Positions 24,101 to 34,899 of a stretch of 64,000 nt of DNA are shown piece after piece (the first letter of the stretch is position 1; each line of letters begins with the position of its first letter). The position numbers and the translations under genes are program-made. This DNA is from Kryptolebias marmoratus (Eukaryota; Chordata; Actinopteri; Cyprinodontiformes; Rivulidae): the NCBI RefSeq assembly GCF_001649575.2, contig NC_051451.1:25280325-25344324 (forward strand). The letters run 5' to 3'. A model generated the notes under the pieces. That model did no database searches, was not told the origin of the DNA, and saw only the letters and a list, made by a program, of their open reading frames with translations.

Positions 24101-27100
24101 CCCCCCCGTTTTCTGTCCTGACACATGTGCCTCCAAGATGAGGGAGGGGAAGGGTGACGGAGTGGCAGGGGTGGTGTCCCACCCCCCACCTCTCGGGCTC
24201 CCTCCACCTAAACACAGAGTTCAAAGGGCTCCTCAGCCTCCTCCAGACCATGAAAGCCAGATGAATCCCAGGATCAAAGACCCCCCTGCTCCCACAGCCT
24301 CACACCCTCGCTCAATTGGTTGCTTTTCTCTCTTCCCACATCTTGAGATGTTAATACACTTTGTTCATGCTCATATTTAGGAATGATGCCCCTCAGAACT
24401 GAAAGGACCCCCCTCGCCGGATTTGGACAGAAGAGTGATTTAAACATGGCGGCGGTTATTCAGCCATCTGCGTCGCTGAGGGATTTATGGACCGGGGCTT
24501 GCCACACATTCACATAAGGCTACCGTCCATCTTCCCGGGTTAGCCGCGGGGCTTTGGCGGTTAGTGTCGGCCTTTCAGCCGTCAGCATGATTGACGTGGC
24601 GTCTTTTCTGGGCTTCACCGGGAGCTGGGGAGTGTGAGAGGAGGAGGAAGAGGGAGGAAAGGGGTGTGATGATGTGCACCAAGCTACTCCCGGCCTTTCT
24701 GTTTGCTCTTCCTTTCCCCTGCGTGCTTGAGCAGCCATGTCTTCAGCGAGCGGCGGCATCAAAGTGTGAAGGCAGGTGCACGGACTCACACGGTCTCTGG
24801 GGGTGGGAGTCTTTGGACATCTCAGGATTCGATTACCAGGATGTGTTTAGAGACGATTACCGATGCATCTATAACCACATTTCAAATAAAATCAGCAATT
24901 TAAGTGCACTTCAGTATATTGTAGGGTTCTATGAAAACTGATCTTTTTCTCTAAATTGTTTTTTTTTTTTTTCTAAATTCCATGTTTTAAAAGGTGTCTC
25001 ATATGGTGGATGGGGGACCTCATCCTTTCCGATGTAAAAGTCGACACTGCTGTCGATTTGAAAAACATTGGATACATATCTGACCCAGGGGCCAAAAAAA
25101 ATCAGAGTTGGGTCACATTTGCCTGCAGTGTGAACGGAGCTAAAGATTACAACCCCCTCCCCCGATGGTCACCTGGATGTTGGGATTCTGTCCGTTGATG
25201 TCGGCCTTGGAGAGGTCTGGGAAGTTCTGCAGATCGAGCAGGAACGCTCCGGGGACATCCCTGTTACCATCCTGGGCCCAGGGCAGTGACGCAGGCTGGT
25301 GGGCCGACCGGTGCTCTGGACCAGACTTCTGACCTTCAGGAGCCAGCTGGACAGAAGAACTACTCCTCGCACTTAGGGTTTTGTGCTAAGGAACAGAAAA
25401 AAAGAACAAAATATTAAGTCACTGCAGTAGAAAGTCTGCACTCTCAGCAGGCTTTAACTGAGGAAGAGACACTGAAGACGCTGTTCCTTGTGTCTGTCAG
25501 CTTCCATATAAAAAAAACTCTAACAAGCCTGCGTTCAGATCCTATGTGCAGCCTCGCTGTATATTTTTCCATTTTTAACTGGCAAAGCATCCGGCTGCTT
25601 CACCACGGTATTATGTTGGGGACGTATTTAGCACGCTCTTCTGCTGCGAGGCCGACGGGTTTCCTGTGCTGGGCTACACGGAGAAACCTAAGCAAACATA
25701 GCAAAATAATTACATCTGCCTTCTTGAAGACAGAAAAACATTTGCTCTCCTGACAGGGGTGTTGTAAATCCATCCCAAAATGACAGATGAGGCATATGTC
25801 CTCCATCAGGTATGCACGGAGGGAACAATTATTCCCAAATTGGACAGACAGCTATAAGTAGTCTGCAATCATCCATTCTGGGGTGGCAGAAAATAAGATC
25901 AAAGGAAGGCATCAATCACGTTCTCTTGTTTTTTTTCCTCCCTCCTCAGTGTTTTTGTGGCCAGACCGAGGCCTGGGAATATGGAAGCTGTGCCGCACGG
26001 TTGCAGCGGCCCGTCGCAGACAAAGTGTCAGCTCGGCCGCATTGTGGTGGGCATAAAAGCCCCCACCGGAGCTGTTTGTGTTCAGCCGAAGGTGCACTCC
26101 GGCCCTGTAAACGGAGCTGCGTGGCGACGGCAGCTGCGTCGCTTTTCGTCATTCTGCAAACCAGACTTAATGTGATAACGTGCTGGATTTCAAAGAATTT
26201 AAAAACTCTCACATCCCTTCTTTTATGAGCGCTTGTGCTGCATTTAAAATAATTACACAACCACCTATAATTTTGGGAAAGAAGAGTAAATGGTTCTCCA
26301 GAAACCAAACGCAAAATCTGAGAGGTTTTAATGTCGATAAGAAAATGATTTATGTCCAAGATTATAACGTTTGTGGGAGGAAAACCCTCAAAAAGCCGAT
26401 TCCAGTTAAAACCCCAAATATCTCTTTGTTTCCCTGAGCCAGGAGCTGGGTTTGGGGCTCTTTGCGTGCACATCACAGGGCCCTCTTCGGTTCCGTCAGG
26501 AGGACTTAGACTTTGAGATGCCCATGTGATAACCCTGCCTTTCAAGTTCCCAGTCTTCAGATTTCACTCAGTGGCTGTAATGGAGCTCCGCCGAGGGAGC
26601 GACCCGCCAGAGCACCCGCAGGTTTAATCACAACGTAAACACACGGCGGTAAAATCCGGCGACAGGTGCCTTATCTGGGGGAGGTCAGCGCTTTCAACCG
26701 CAGACTTTAATGGTTAATCAGAAAATAACTAACATTTCTGCTCAAAATCCCAACACACATCAGTGTTTTTCCTCTAACGGCCAGCAGTGCTTTGAGGAAG
26801 CCAACGAAACGCCAACGTTTTGATGCACGAACCGTAGAGAAACCGAGATCAAACGAGGCGTTAAAGCTGCTGCCAGTGGCTCACTGGGGGGGTTGCCGTG
26901 GTAACCACGCACCTGTGTCTCTCCCTCTTCAATAGACTGGCAGAGATGCAGACTGGAAAGTAAGCCTCAAACAAACCGTCACAGTCTGAAAACGTTAAGC
27001 ATCTGGTCGTCACGCTTTTTTTTAATTAATCTAAAGAGTTTTGATTTGAAGACGTGACAAGTTAAAGAGACCCTTTACTTCTAGTTTTTAAGTACGGCTG

Positions 27101-30100
27101 CACAGTATATCAACATTTATCATCATTGCATCACTGAGCGCAGTGTCAGTCTCCCAAACGACTGCTTGGTCTGCAATAAATCAGACCATTACGTTTTTAA
27201 TACCATACATTCATGTTCTGCGTGCTGATAAGACATTTCCTACAGACTCTGGCCGGCCTTGATGCCCGCATCATGTTTAAATGACGCTGAAACAGAAGAG
27301 AAAACAAGGATTATATCTGATATCATCAATGCAGTTTTAAACAATAAAGTCGCACATCCCGAGTGTTTGTAATCCCGTACAGCCGTACTTTGAAGCAGAA
27401 GCTTTGAGCTCAGAAACAGTGAGACGACTTGAGACAAAACAGGAAGTCCTACAGCAGCGAGAGACACGCTGGCTGAAAAAAGACAAATGCCTCTTTTACA
27501 CGGGCCCTAATTCAGAAGTCCGGCTCTACTCCGCTCTGCTCGGCTCGATAAAGAATGCGTCGCGTTCACACCGGCCAGTTTGGTCGGCAGCAGAGGAACG
27601 CCTCCTCGTGTTGCGGGGGGCGGGGCCGCGGCACGCGGGGTGTGTGCTACCGAAACTTAGCGCATGTTGTGTAAACAACGAAAGCGCTATGAACAACGTT
27701 GGCCCTGTGTTGTTGCTGTTTTTTAAACTTATGGGGATTCTCCTGAGACTTCAGGAAGAGAGGCGCAGTGGAAGAAATGCTCTGGATGCTGCGATTGTTG
27801 CGCATAGTAGGACAGCTGTTATCAGCCGGAGATTTCAGGCTTTACAGGCCTTCAGCTGGGGGACAGATGGCAGAAACGTTGCAGGGTAAGCTAACGCTGT
27901 TGTTTATATTCCTACCTTTGCTCTTTATGCTTGCATCTGGTCACACCCACGACCAATGAGTGAACAGGAGCTAAGCCTGCGCCGCCCATGAAGCAGGGCC
28001 GGCCCGGCTGGCCCTACTCTGAAGCAGGGACCAAAGAAGCAGGGCCGGCCTCAAAAAAATGCCGGTGGAAACGCTTGCAAAGCGAGCCGAGTAGAGTGGA
28101 GCCGGGACCTTTAGAGCCCGTGTAAAAGGGGCAAAAGTTACCTGTTTTGTTGTATAAACTTGATACAGATTGTGAAAAGAAGGAGAGTTTATCCGCAGAA
28201 ACGTTGGACTTTCTCAACCAAACATCTGACTACGGGAGTGAATGTTTGTTGAATGCACATCGTGTTCGTGCCGATCTGATACATCCAGCAGCCTCGGCAC
28301 TTCGTCGACTTAAACTCTGTCTGTTTTTGCTCAACAAACACACCTTTGCGTTGTAACAAAAAGGTGCAGAAGTGTAGATATTATATGTCACAGCAGAAAA
28401 ATGATCTATAACCAGGCTAACCCTTACCCTAACTCCGTCCCTTCCAACATGAGCGGACTATCCCGTTAATAATAGCCAGGAAAATGATTACTTACTGGTT
28501 GTGCAGATTTAGGTTGTGTTATTGTATGTAGTGATGTCTGCATGTCTTTTTAAACGAGTCTCATTAGAGTTTGGACGACACTTTTTTTGTTTTTCAGCCA
28601 AGACTCATTTAAATGGGAAATAATCTTCTTTGATGGCGGCCATCTTTACAGCTATCACTCATCTGAGAGGAGTGGGCTTTAATTTGGAGATCAAAAGTGA
28701 CACACCCAGTGTTCAGTTCCTCCCAGGATGTCCCCACTCCTCCTTCTTTCTCCATGCTGTATCTCCTCTTCTTTTCCCGCTTCCCCCCCTTTTTTTTAAG
28801 AACTTTGTGAGGAGCTGCTTGAAGTGGCATGACTCTATTTTTCAATTGGGACCCACTCGGGGGTCCTCCCCCCCCAGGGAGGCTGGCAGGAAATGAAGGC
28901 GCTCTGCATTGTGCCGGATGCTTTTCTGTAGGTGGAAAAGGAAATCGTCCTTCCCGTCCCACTCCTCATTTACGCTAATGTTTATTCACCCGATGGAACT
29001 GAAAAGACAGGAAGTAAATAAGCCGAAAAGCAAAATAAATCATTATCGTTGTACATTTCCACTCTCGGGATAATGCATCAAAGACTTTCCACTTTGTCCT
29101 TCAGGTGCAGAGAGCCACATCCTGTCGTTTGTGTTTGGGTGAATGGCGTTTGGAATGTGACACCTTCAGATGATAATTCACTTCCTGGGCCGTGACAAGC
29201 ATGGCTGGAGGATGACATCAGCGCTTTCAGTGAAGAGTCACTGAAGCCTGTCTGGAAAGGCTGAGCACCCGTGAGCAGAAAGGAAAAAAAAAAAAAACAA
29301 TGAATCTGGACGAGAGCTGAACTGGGATGTTTCGTATTTCCACTGAGATTCCTCGGGAGAAACTCCCCGCTGCTCCTCATCCTGCTCATCCAATCCACCT
29401 TTTGGCCGGGTGACAAGTATTCAACAAATTCCTGGAATATTTCCTCAGCTTTTCATGGCCTGACATCCAACGAAACGCAGGCTTGCAAAAGCTGCAGGTC
29501 AGTCAGTGGATGGTCGTGATAATGAAGATTAAAAAGAAATACCCCTCACATGTTTTTATGAAATGTAAATTCTTTCCTTAACACCGATGATGGGAAACCG
29601 CTCCTGTAGGCCGCGTATTTATCTGCTGGAGAGGAGGAAAGTGCTAAATATACCATAAAAGAATCTGAAGGATGCTTAACGGTCTCTACAAAGGCTTGTT
29701 GATCCCGTCTGGTCAGGATTTGGAGCTAAAAGGGGCAGTTCAGCCATTTAACGTGTCTCAAATGGTGTCATGTTGAATTTTGTCGAGGCATGCTCCAAAC
29801 CTGGTTCCGTCTGGAAAACGTTGGTTGGGGCTTTGTGTAAAATGTAAATAAAAACTGAATGCAGTGATTCTATACGCTAAACAAATGTTTGAACAAAGAA
29901 ATTGTATCGTTTTAAAAGAATAATAGAGAAATTGTGACTTTTATGGCAAAAAAAGGCTGTAAAAGTTCGTGGTACGAATAAAAATCAACTTTTTTAACAA
30001 ATTACGTTAATTGGCAACAATAGCACTGGGTATAAAATCTCTGAAAAGTAAAGATGGGCAGAGGTTCTTCAGCCTAAAACTAGTGGAACAATTGAAGAAT

Positions 30101-31083
30101 AATCTGGGTTAAAGCTCTATCAGAGCAAGAAGAAGCCAGATGTGGGACACTATCCAAAAACACATGAACCATCAGTTCTGAAGAGGAGAGGGACAATTCA
30201 GCCTCAAAAGCCTGCCTCTCTGATGGTATGGGGGTGCATTAGTGCCTCTGGAAAGGATCTGCTCCCATCCAGGACTGTTGAACAGACAGAATGGGACAAC
30301 CTCAGGTCCAGATGTTTACAGACAGAATGGGACGACCTCAGGTCCAGATGTTCACAGACAGAATGGGACAACCTCAGGTCCAGATGTTTACAGACTGATG
30401 GAGATGCTGCACAGAGGGAAACATCTGGAACAACTCTTTAGAGACGTGTTGCTGCCAAAACATTTAAATTAGCCCTTTTCTTTCTTTAAACTTTTAAAAC
30501 TCTTACTACGTTTCGTTATGAATAAAATGCGTGTTTATGAAATTTGCAGACCTTTGCATCCAGTTTTTATTCCCATTTGACACAACGTTTTCAGAACCGA
30601 TGCGTTTGGTGCCAATGAAGCTGCAGTTTGACCCAAAGGAGTTTCGTTGGTGACCTGATGACACCCAGCATGTTTTGAGTCGGATCCGGGATGAATCCCG
30701 GCAGGAAGCGGGGACACTTGCAGCGGCTCAGCTCTGATCCTCTGACTTACCAGGTGATGACAGAGAGGCGCCTAACCTCAACAATGGGAGGTGTGTCTGC
30801 TGACCTCTGACCCTGGACCACCCTCTGCCCATGGCTGACTCTCCATCAGAGCCCAACCATGTGCCTGTCAGTCCCTTAGGACCTCTGAGGAAGTGAGGCT
30901 TTATTTACCTGAGCTACAGGCGCTTCTTGGAGACTCCTGACTCACCTCTGGAAGCGCTGTGTCCTGCTCCAGGCTCAGAGTGGCATTTTCCTGGGGCAGC
31001 GGGTTGCTCCGCAGCACCGTGATGTGCAGGGTGAGCAGAAGGAGTCCCAGGAGCAGCAGCAGCTCCGCGGCCAGGCGCACCAT
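20624..31083 (-). CDS. ism1: Isthmin 1, complete coding span (six exons, 447 aa)
   Basis: Isthmin 1 is a secreted protein described in midbrain-hindbrain patterning, angiogenesis control and adipokine signalling. Coding exons on the minus strand are 31083-30946, 25385-25173, 23561-23321, 21893-21750, 21651-21562 and 21141-20624. They join in phases 0, 0, 1, 1, 1 for 448 codons, close to the 464 aa I recall for human. Residues 1-25 form a hydrophobic signal sequence ([20 protein letters not shown]...). A low-complexity variable linker runs to about 198. A thrombospondin type 1 repeat lies at about 202-246 ([18 protein letters not shown]), and an AMOP domain at about 280-440 has many cysteines. 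N-glycosylation sequons are visible at N33 and in NEFNATELF. Synteny with tasp1 and sptlc3 favours ism1 over ism2. The gene is tail-to-tail with tasp1; its 5' end faces the sptlc3 3' end. Confidence 0.96.
21230..21450 (-). repeat. GCTA-rich degenerate repeat, reverse copy
   Basis: Units such as GCTAAAAGTAGCAGAAAGC and the lead AGATTTCGATGTATTTCACA are the reverse complement of the 17085-17640 family. It occupies half of ism1 intron 5, directly beside the AMOP exon. Confidence 0.7.
21562..21651 (-). CDS. ism1: ism1 exon 5 (TSP1-AMOP connector)
   Basis: Acceptor TCCTAAAG precedes 21651 and donor GTAAG follows 21562. It reads [20 protein letters not shown] then FNATELFGV, with a sequon NAT. Both boundaries split a codon after base 1. 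Confidence 0.95.
21750..21893 (-). CDS. ism1: ism1 exon 4 (thrombospondin type 1 repeat)
   Basis: Acceptor CCCATCTAAG precedes 21893 and donor GTGGCG follows 21750. The exon carries [20 protein letters not shown] and continues through [17 protein letters not shown] to CPG. WSNWS is the TSP1 tryptophan pair typical of C-mannosylation sites, and the cysteines match a TSP1 fold. Confidence 0.96.
22140..22345 (+). repeat. Dispersed repeat family with TGGCNGCNACAGC and GATATGCATT blocks, copy 1
   Basis: Contains GATATTGAGCTAAAATC, GTGGTAGCAGAGAGTCATCC and GGGCAATATGCATTAC, shared with at least eight other places in the window. An unnamed teleost interspersed repeat, in ism1 intron 3. Confidence 0.6.
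23321..23561 (-). CDS. ism1: ism1 exon 3 (linker)
   Basis: Acceptor TTTTCTACAG precedes 23561 and donor GTGAGA follows 23321. The reading VTIEVVDG, then KPSW..NWRNWW, then [13 protein letters not shown] matches the isthmin linker. It ends after the first base of an aspartate codon. Confidence 0.93.
23735..23985 (+). repeat. Same dispersed family, copy 2
   Basis: AAGATGGCCGCCACAGCTAA, TTTTACAGATACTGAGCC and GGCGGCGGGTGATATGCATT match the family. Lies just upstream of ism1 exon 3. Confidence 0.65.
24000..25172. other. ism1 intron 2, no gene seen
   Basis: C-rich stretches and unique-looking sequence (24300-24700). No exon or mobile element recognised. Confidence 0.5.
25173..25385 (-). CDS. ism1: ism1 exon 2 (variable linker)
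   Basis: Acceptor TTTTTCTGTTCCTTAG precedes 25385 and donor GTGAC follows 25173. Phase 0 at both ends, 71 codons. The exon begins [11 protein letters not shown] and ends with the conserved [20 protein letters not shown] then NIQ. The first half is poorly conserved and rests on splice signals and phase; the second half is diagnostic. Confidence 0.9.
25386..27488. other. ism1 intron 1, left part, no gene seen
   Basis: No coding signal. GC-rich patches at 25960-26150 and 26580-26670; nothing identified. Confidence 0.5.
27489..28132 (+). mobile_element. Non-autonomous DNA transposon (MITE), copy 2 of 2
   Basis: Inverted homologue of 3241-3858 with ends GCCTCTTTTACACGGG and CCCGTGTAAAAGGGGC. The plus strand keeps the same 66-codon frame (27689-27889). 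It lies in ism1 intron 1. Confidence 0.75.
27689..27889 (+). CDS. Conserved 66-codon frame inside the MITE (copy 2)
   Basis: It starts [20 protein letters not shown], continues with an Arg/Glu-rich part and ends GTDGRNVAG before TAA. The counterpart at 3672-3472 differs at only five of 66 residues and has no frame break. The end sits on CAGGGTAAGC, a splice-donor-like site. It may be the first exon of the parent transposon's protein. Function unknown; not a host gene. Confidence 0.4.
   Translation: MNNVGPVLLLFFKLMGILLRLQEERRSGRNALDAAIVAHSRTAVISRRFQALQAFSWGTDGRNVAG
28133..29795. other. ism1 intron 1, middle part, no gene seen
   Basis: Unique-looking sequence; 28620-29420 looks less AT-rich and repeat-free, and could be conserved non-coding DNA. 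Confidence 0.45.
29796..30608 (+). mobile_element. DNA transposon remnant, copy 3, opposite orientation
   Basis: Same family as 14112 and 19001, reversed. Translation of 30218-30253 gives [12 protein letters not shown], similar to a transposase block of Tc1/mariner-like elements, so this strand is the sense strand. No intact frame. It contains a 36-bp triplication at 30282-30389. It lies in ism1 intron 1. Confidence 0.68.
30282..30389 (+). repeat. Three tandem 36-bp units inside transposon copy 3
   Basis: The unit ACAGACAGAATGGGACAACC plus 16 more bases is present three times in a row with one or two changes. The other two copies of the transposon carry it once, so this is a local expansion. 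Confidence 0.85.
30946..31083 (-). CDS. ism1: ism1 exon 1 (signal peptide)
   Basis: The ATG at 31083-31081 is in a strong context (A at -3, G at +4) and starts [20 protein letters not shown], the invariant vertebrate isthmin 1 start. The donor GTGAGT occupies 30945-30940. The reading frame stays open upstream, but no ATG starts it; the first upstream start-like codon at 31215 is GTG. Confidence 0.95.
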
Positions 31084-31540
31084 CCTCTTGACGCGGCCGC
31101 TCTTCGGAGCTTCTCGCGGTGCGGCCGGAGTGCCTCCTCCGCCTCCTCCCGGCGCGGAGACTCCAATCTCTGGATCCGCCGGGGACGAGGGGCCGCAACA
31201 CCACTTCGGAGCCACTTCGGGAATCAGAGGGGCAAAAAAGAAACGAGGGGAGACGGATCGGAGAGGAGGAAGAAGTTGAGGAAAAGTGCCGCAGATGAAT
31301 CTGGATCCAGTGCGCCTTTTTTCTTGTTGTGATGGGGGGGTGAAGGGGGGGAGTGATTTCCTGAAACGATCCTCCTGGACCTCCTGGTCTCACAGACAGA
31401 ATCCCGGTGGAACTCCTTCAAACTGGGCTCATCCAGCCGTGCTTCCCGGCCACATTCCCGGCCTCACGCCTCAGCTTTCTGCGCCTCCTCTCCATCCGCT
31501 TTACGCACTTCTTCTCTGTTTGTCCGCAGGAGTCTGCGCG
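31084..31540 (-). promoter_or_regulatory. ism1: GC-rich 5' region of ism1 (5' UTR and probable promoter)
   Basis: The stretch upstream of the ism1 start codon is GC- and CpG-rich compared with its surroundings, with many GGAGG and CCTCC blocks. This is typical of a CpG-type vertebrate promoter and 5' UTR. No TATA box is evident, and the transcription start cannot be placed from sequence. Confidence 0.45.
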
Positions 31541-32065
31541 GCATCATCCTGACAATCCGGCGCATTCTCCCCCCCAAAAACTACATAAACAAAGAGCCCT
31601 AAAACTAAAAAAACAAACAAACAGATCCAACAAGTTACTGCTTCACAGCTGACTTCTGCCTGGTTCTGGGCTGGACCGGAGCCTCCACTTGAACCACACA
31701 CGGACCGGACTGGGACGNTCCTCCTCATCAGAATCTGAACAATCAGCCTCGTGCTCAGTTTACTCCATCTTTAAAACACCTACATTATTACACCTGCCTG
31801 TGGCTCATTTCGGTCACCATGGCAACCGCACACCTGCATCTGAGGCAGACAGAAACAGACTGAAAAATAAGCCTCAAACAATCAGATTCCTGAGCCGCCG
31901 TCGGTCACGCGTGGGAAATATTTACGTTTCCAGTGTTTTCGAAGGAGATATGACGAGTTTAAAATATTCCTCACTTCCTGTTTTGAAGAGAACATTTTAA
32001 GATAAAAAAAAAGTATGTTTATGATAAATTTGGGTGTTCTCGCTCTATTCTGAAGGCATTTGAGT

Positions 32066-32090
32066 AAAAAAAAAAAAAAAAAAAAAAAAA
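32066..32090. repeat. Poly-A tract
   Basis: Twenty-five consecutive A upstream of ism1; possibly a retroelement tail, but no matching body was recognised. Confidence 0.9.
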
Positions 32091-32567
32091 CAGTATGAAA
32101 AGAGACAACATACCCAACTTTTTGATGTTTAATTTGTATTTGAAACAACAAATCAGCTGAACCTTCTGTGGAAAAATCTCCAAAAATCATTCAAATTAAA
32201 CAGGAAATGTGTAAAAACTATAAAAGTATTGAAAAATGCCACTTCAGCCCATCTTTCAGCTTTAAATGATGTTTCTCCTGTAAAATATGTCGGAGCAGAG
32301 TTTTCTGTGGTTTCCCTAAAACCTCATTGATTGGCGTTATTTTATGCATGTCATTTTTTTTTTTTGCTAATTCTGTCTAAAGTGTGAGGCATCCCGCTTC
32401 CAAAGCACACAGCACAATATTCCCAATTCCATGTCTGGTTTTCATGTTTTGTTTCAAAGATGAGACACGTTACGGCATTTTATTTGAATGGAATATATGA
32501 TATATGAATGATATTTATTGATGCCAGGAGCCTCCCCAGCCTGTCAAAAACAAAGAAAAGTCACCTC

Positions 32568-32647
32568 GGGGGGGGGGGGGGGGGGNNNNNNNNNNNNNNN
32601 NNNNNNNNNNNNGGAGGGACGGGTGGGGGGGGGGGGGGGGGGGGGGG
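32568..32647. other. Assembly gap in a poly-G tract
   Basis: Eighteen G, then 27 N (32586-32612), then GGAGGGACGGGT and 23 G. The true length is unknown. A single N is also present at 31718. Confidence 0.98.
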
Positions 32648-33569
32648 TCCTACAGGACCCGTAGCTACAGCACCATCTCCAGAGCCACGCTTCCCTTCAA
32701 CAGTGCAGAATCAGAATGTGATCGGCTCATGTGAGAGGTTTTATTGTCCTCTTCAAAGGACAGGCTGCAGGGGGGGGGGGCAGTTCACCCACCCCTGAAC
32801 GAGCTCATTTTATGGAGCTCGGTAAGGGACAGAAAGCACAGGAGATCTAAATAATCTGCTTGGCGGCACCAGATTTGTTTTAAAGCTGCAGAAAATGATA
32901 AAAAGATCAGAGGATTTATGACAACAATATTACAGAAGAAACAAACAGTTTGTGGTTTGGTTTGTTCTCGGTCTATTAAAGGTGTCATTTACGTAGCTTT
33001 CCACGTCTTTACTGTCCTGTGAGCTTCCAGCATTTATAACTTTGGAGTCAGCTGATTTTATTCCTAAAGCAGGAAGAGCTAAATGCTCAACCTTCTTCGT
33101 TCCCGTTATTCCGTCTTTTTATAAAAGTCCTTTTTACTCAAAGCAGAGCACCTAAACCTGCTCTTTGTCTGCCTCCCGTCCCGGAGTCAGGAGAACCTCG
33201 GCCTAAATGGGAAACAGAGAGCGGCGAGGAGGGCTGGCCTGTTTCTGGACGCAGTGGTGGACATCAAAGGCGTAGCAGAGGACGCCCCCCCCCAGCAGCT
33301 ACATGCCATTCCAATAAGCGCAGCACACTCGGAGCTGAAGTTCAAAAGAGGCCAGTGCAGGAGGACGGGTCTCTGAGGGGACGCGCCACCCGAGGTCCGG
33401 CCGTCCAACGCCAGAACCGAACGCTCAGGAAGAGGAAGAGGAAGACAGGCCAACGGAGGCTTAACTCATGCGTCCCATATTTATCTGCACTGTTAGAGAA
33501 AGCATTTCATGAATCACAGAATGAGTTTTAATGAAACTTTCAGAGAGCCAACATCAGACCGACGGCTCG

Positions 33570-33730
33570 GGCGGCTGTGGATCAGCGGTTAGAGCAGTCG
33601 TCCTCCAATGAGGGAGTTGGAGGTTCGATTCCCGGCAGGAGTCACATGTCAAGTGGCTCCGAAGGGCCCCATTGGTTTATAAATGTGATCTAAAACACTG
33701 ATTAGCTGTGTGGATGGGTAAACGGTGGCG
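33570..33730 (+). mobile_element. tRNA-derived SINE (AFC-like)
   Basis: Pol III box A-like GTGGATCAGCGGTTAGAG and box B GGTTCGATTCCCGG (33622-33635) are correctly spaced and lead a tRNA-unrelated body. The 5' part looks like the AFC SINE family of percomorph fish. There is no cloverleaf or CCA-type tRNA gene, so this is a retroelement. Confidence 0.7.
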
Positions 33731-33744
33731 ACAGATGTTTGGAA

Positions 33745-33870
33745 TCAACCAGATTCAAGATGGCCACCACAGCAAACACAATGCAGTTGGTTTTAGAAAC
33801 ACTGAGCTAAAATGAGGTGAAGATTTAGCTGAGGGTTGAGGTTATTTTCAAGGTTTGACCAAATCAGCTA
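33745..33870 (+). repeat. Same dispersed family, copy 3 (partial)
   Basis: TTCAAGATGGCCACCACAGC and AAACACTGAGCTAAAATGAG; follows the SINE at 33570. Confidence 0.55.
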
Positions 33871-34899
33871 AACAGGGCTTTCAGGGCTTTAATCCAAACC
33901 GACTTTCGTCGTTTTGTTCGAAAACCAGCACTCCTTTGTGTCGCATCACCACAACGTCGACGACAACAGAACCTTTATTAACAAATCAAGAAACACAAAC
34001 AAGGAAATGATCCAAACATCCGTTTTCTGCCGCGAAACACAACGACAAACTCAACGAGTCTCACATTCGAACCGAAGCTGAAGGAAAAACAAAAATGAAA
34101 AGCAGACGTCCAGAGAACGTTAGTGCAACGGAACGAGGGCAGCTCGAAGCTCCGCCTCCAGATCTCCGTGCATCGGTGCGTTACTGATGATTAAAGAAGC
34201 TGTTTGCTTATTGTTTCCTCCTGCAGGAGCCAGATGGGAAGTATTGACTTACAGGACAGAGTGACCCCCCCGCACAGATTTTATTTTCAACCTGTAAAAT
34301 GCGGTGAAAACACAAACGCTGTCATGTCAAAAACAAAACAAGTGTTGACTCGACGGCTCTGACACATCATCCCATCCATCCACAACCCTTCCTGTGCCAA
34401 TCAAACGATAATTGGCAGGTTGGGTTTCTGCTCCGCAGTTTGTCTAAATGAGAATTAAGCTGCTCAGACTCTGCCAGCGTCTCGCCACCAAACGTGCCGA
34501 AACACCTTCCTTTATTTGCTGCGATCATTCGAGGGGAGGGAGGGACGAATGTTGTGTCGCACCAAGGAGGCGTTATTAAAAATAAAAAAACGGTTCTCTG
34601 TGGCTGTGAAGAGTGTGAGAAATCATAAATTAGAAAAACAGAAAACTTAACATGTTTGGATAATTAATAAAACTGCAAAAAATTACCTATTACAAGTGCA
34701 AATTTTTTCCTTTGAAGGACAAAAAAATGATATCCGTAGGCTCAGTGATACACAGACGAGGATAAATTTATGGGTTTTTCTTTCATTAAAGAAAGAAAAA
34801 ACAACAGAGGTCACTGAAATAACTTGAAAGGAAAAGGATGGCACATGGTGTCCACAGGGACATGTTAGACTCAGGTGTGTTTTCAGTCCTGGAATCAGT

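Larger units (their letters stand above)
31541..33569. other. Upstream region of ism1, no gene seen
   Basis: Holds the poly-A tract and the poly-G assembly gap. No exon recognised. Confidence 0.55.

Noticed and set aside
31081..31215. N-terminal extension of isthmin by 44 residues
   Set aside because: The frame is open upstream but starts with GTG at 31215, not ATG; the conserved start MVRLAAE with strong context at 31083 is the better choice.
33600..33640. Possible tRNA gene (box A and box B)
   Set aside because: No acceptor stem or anticodon arm can be formed; the downstream body fits a SINE.
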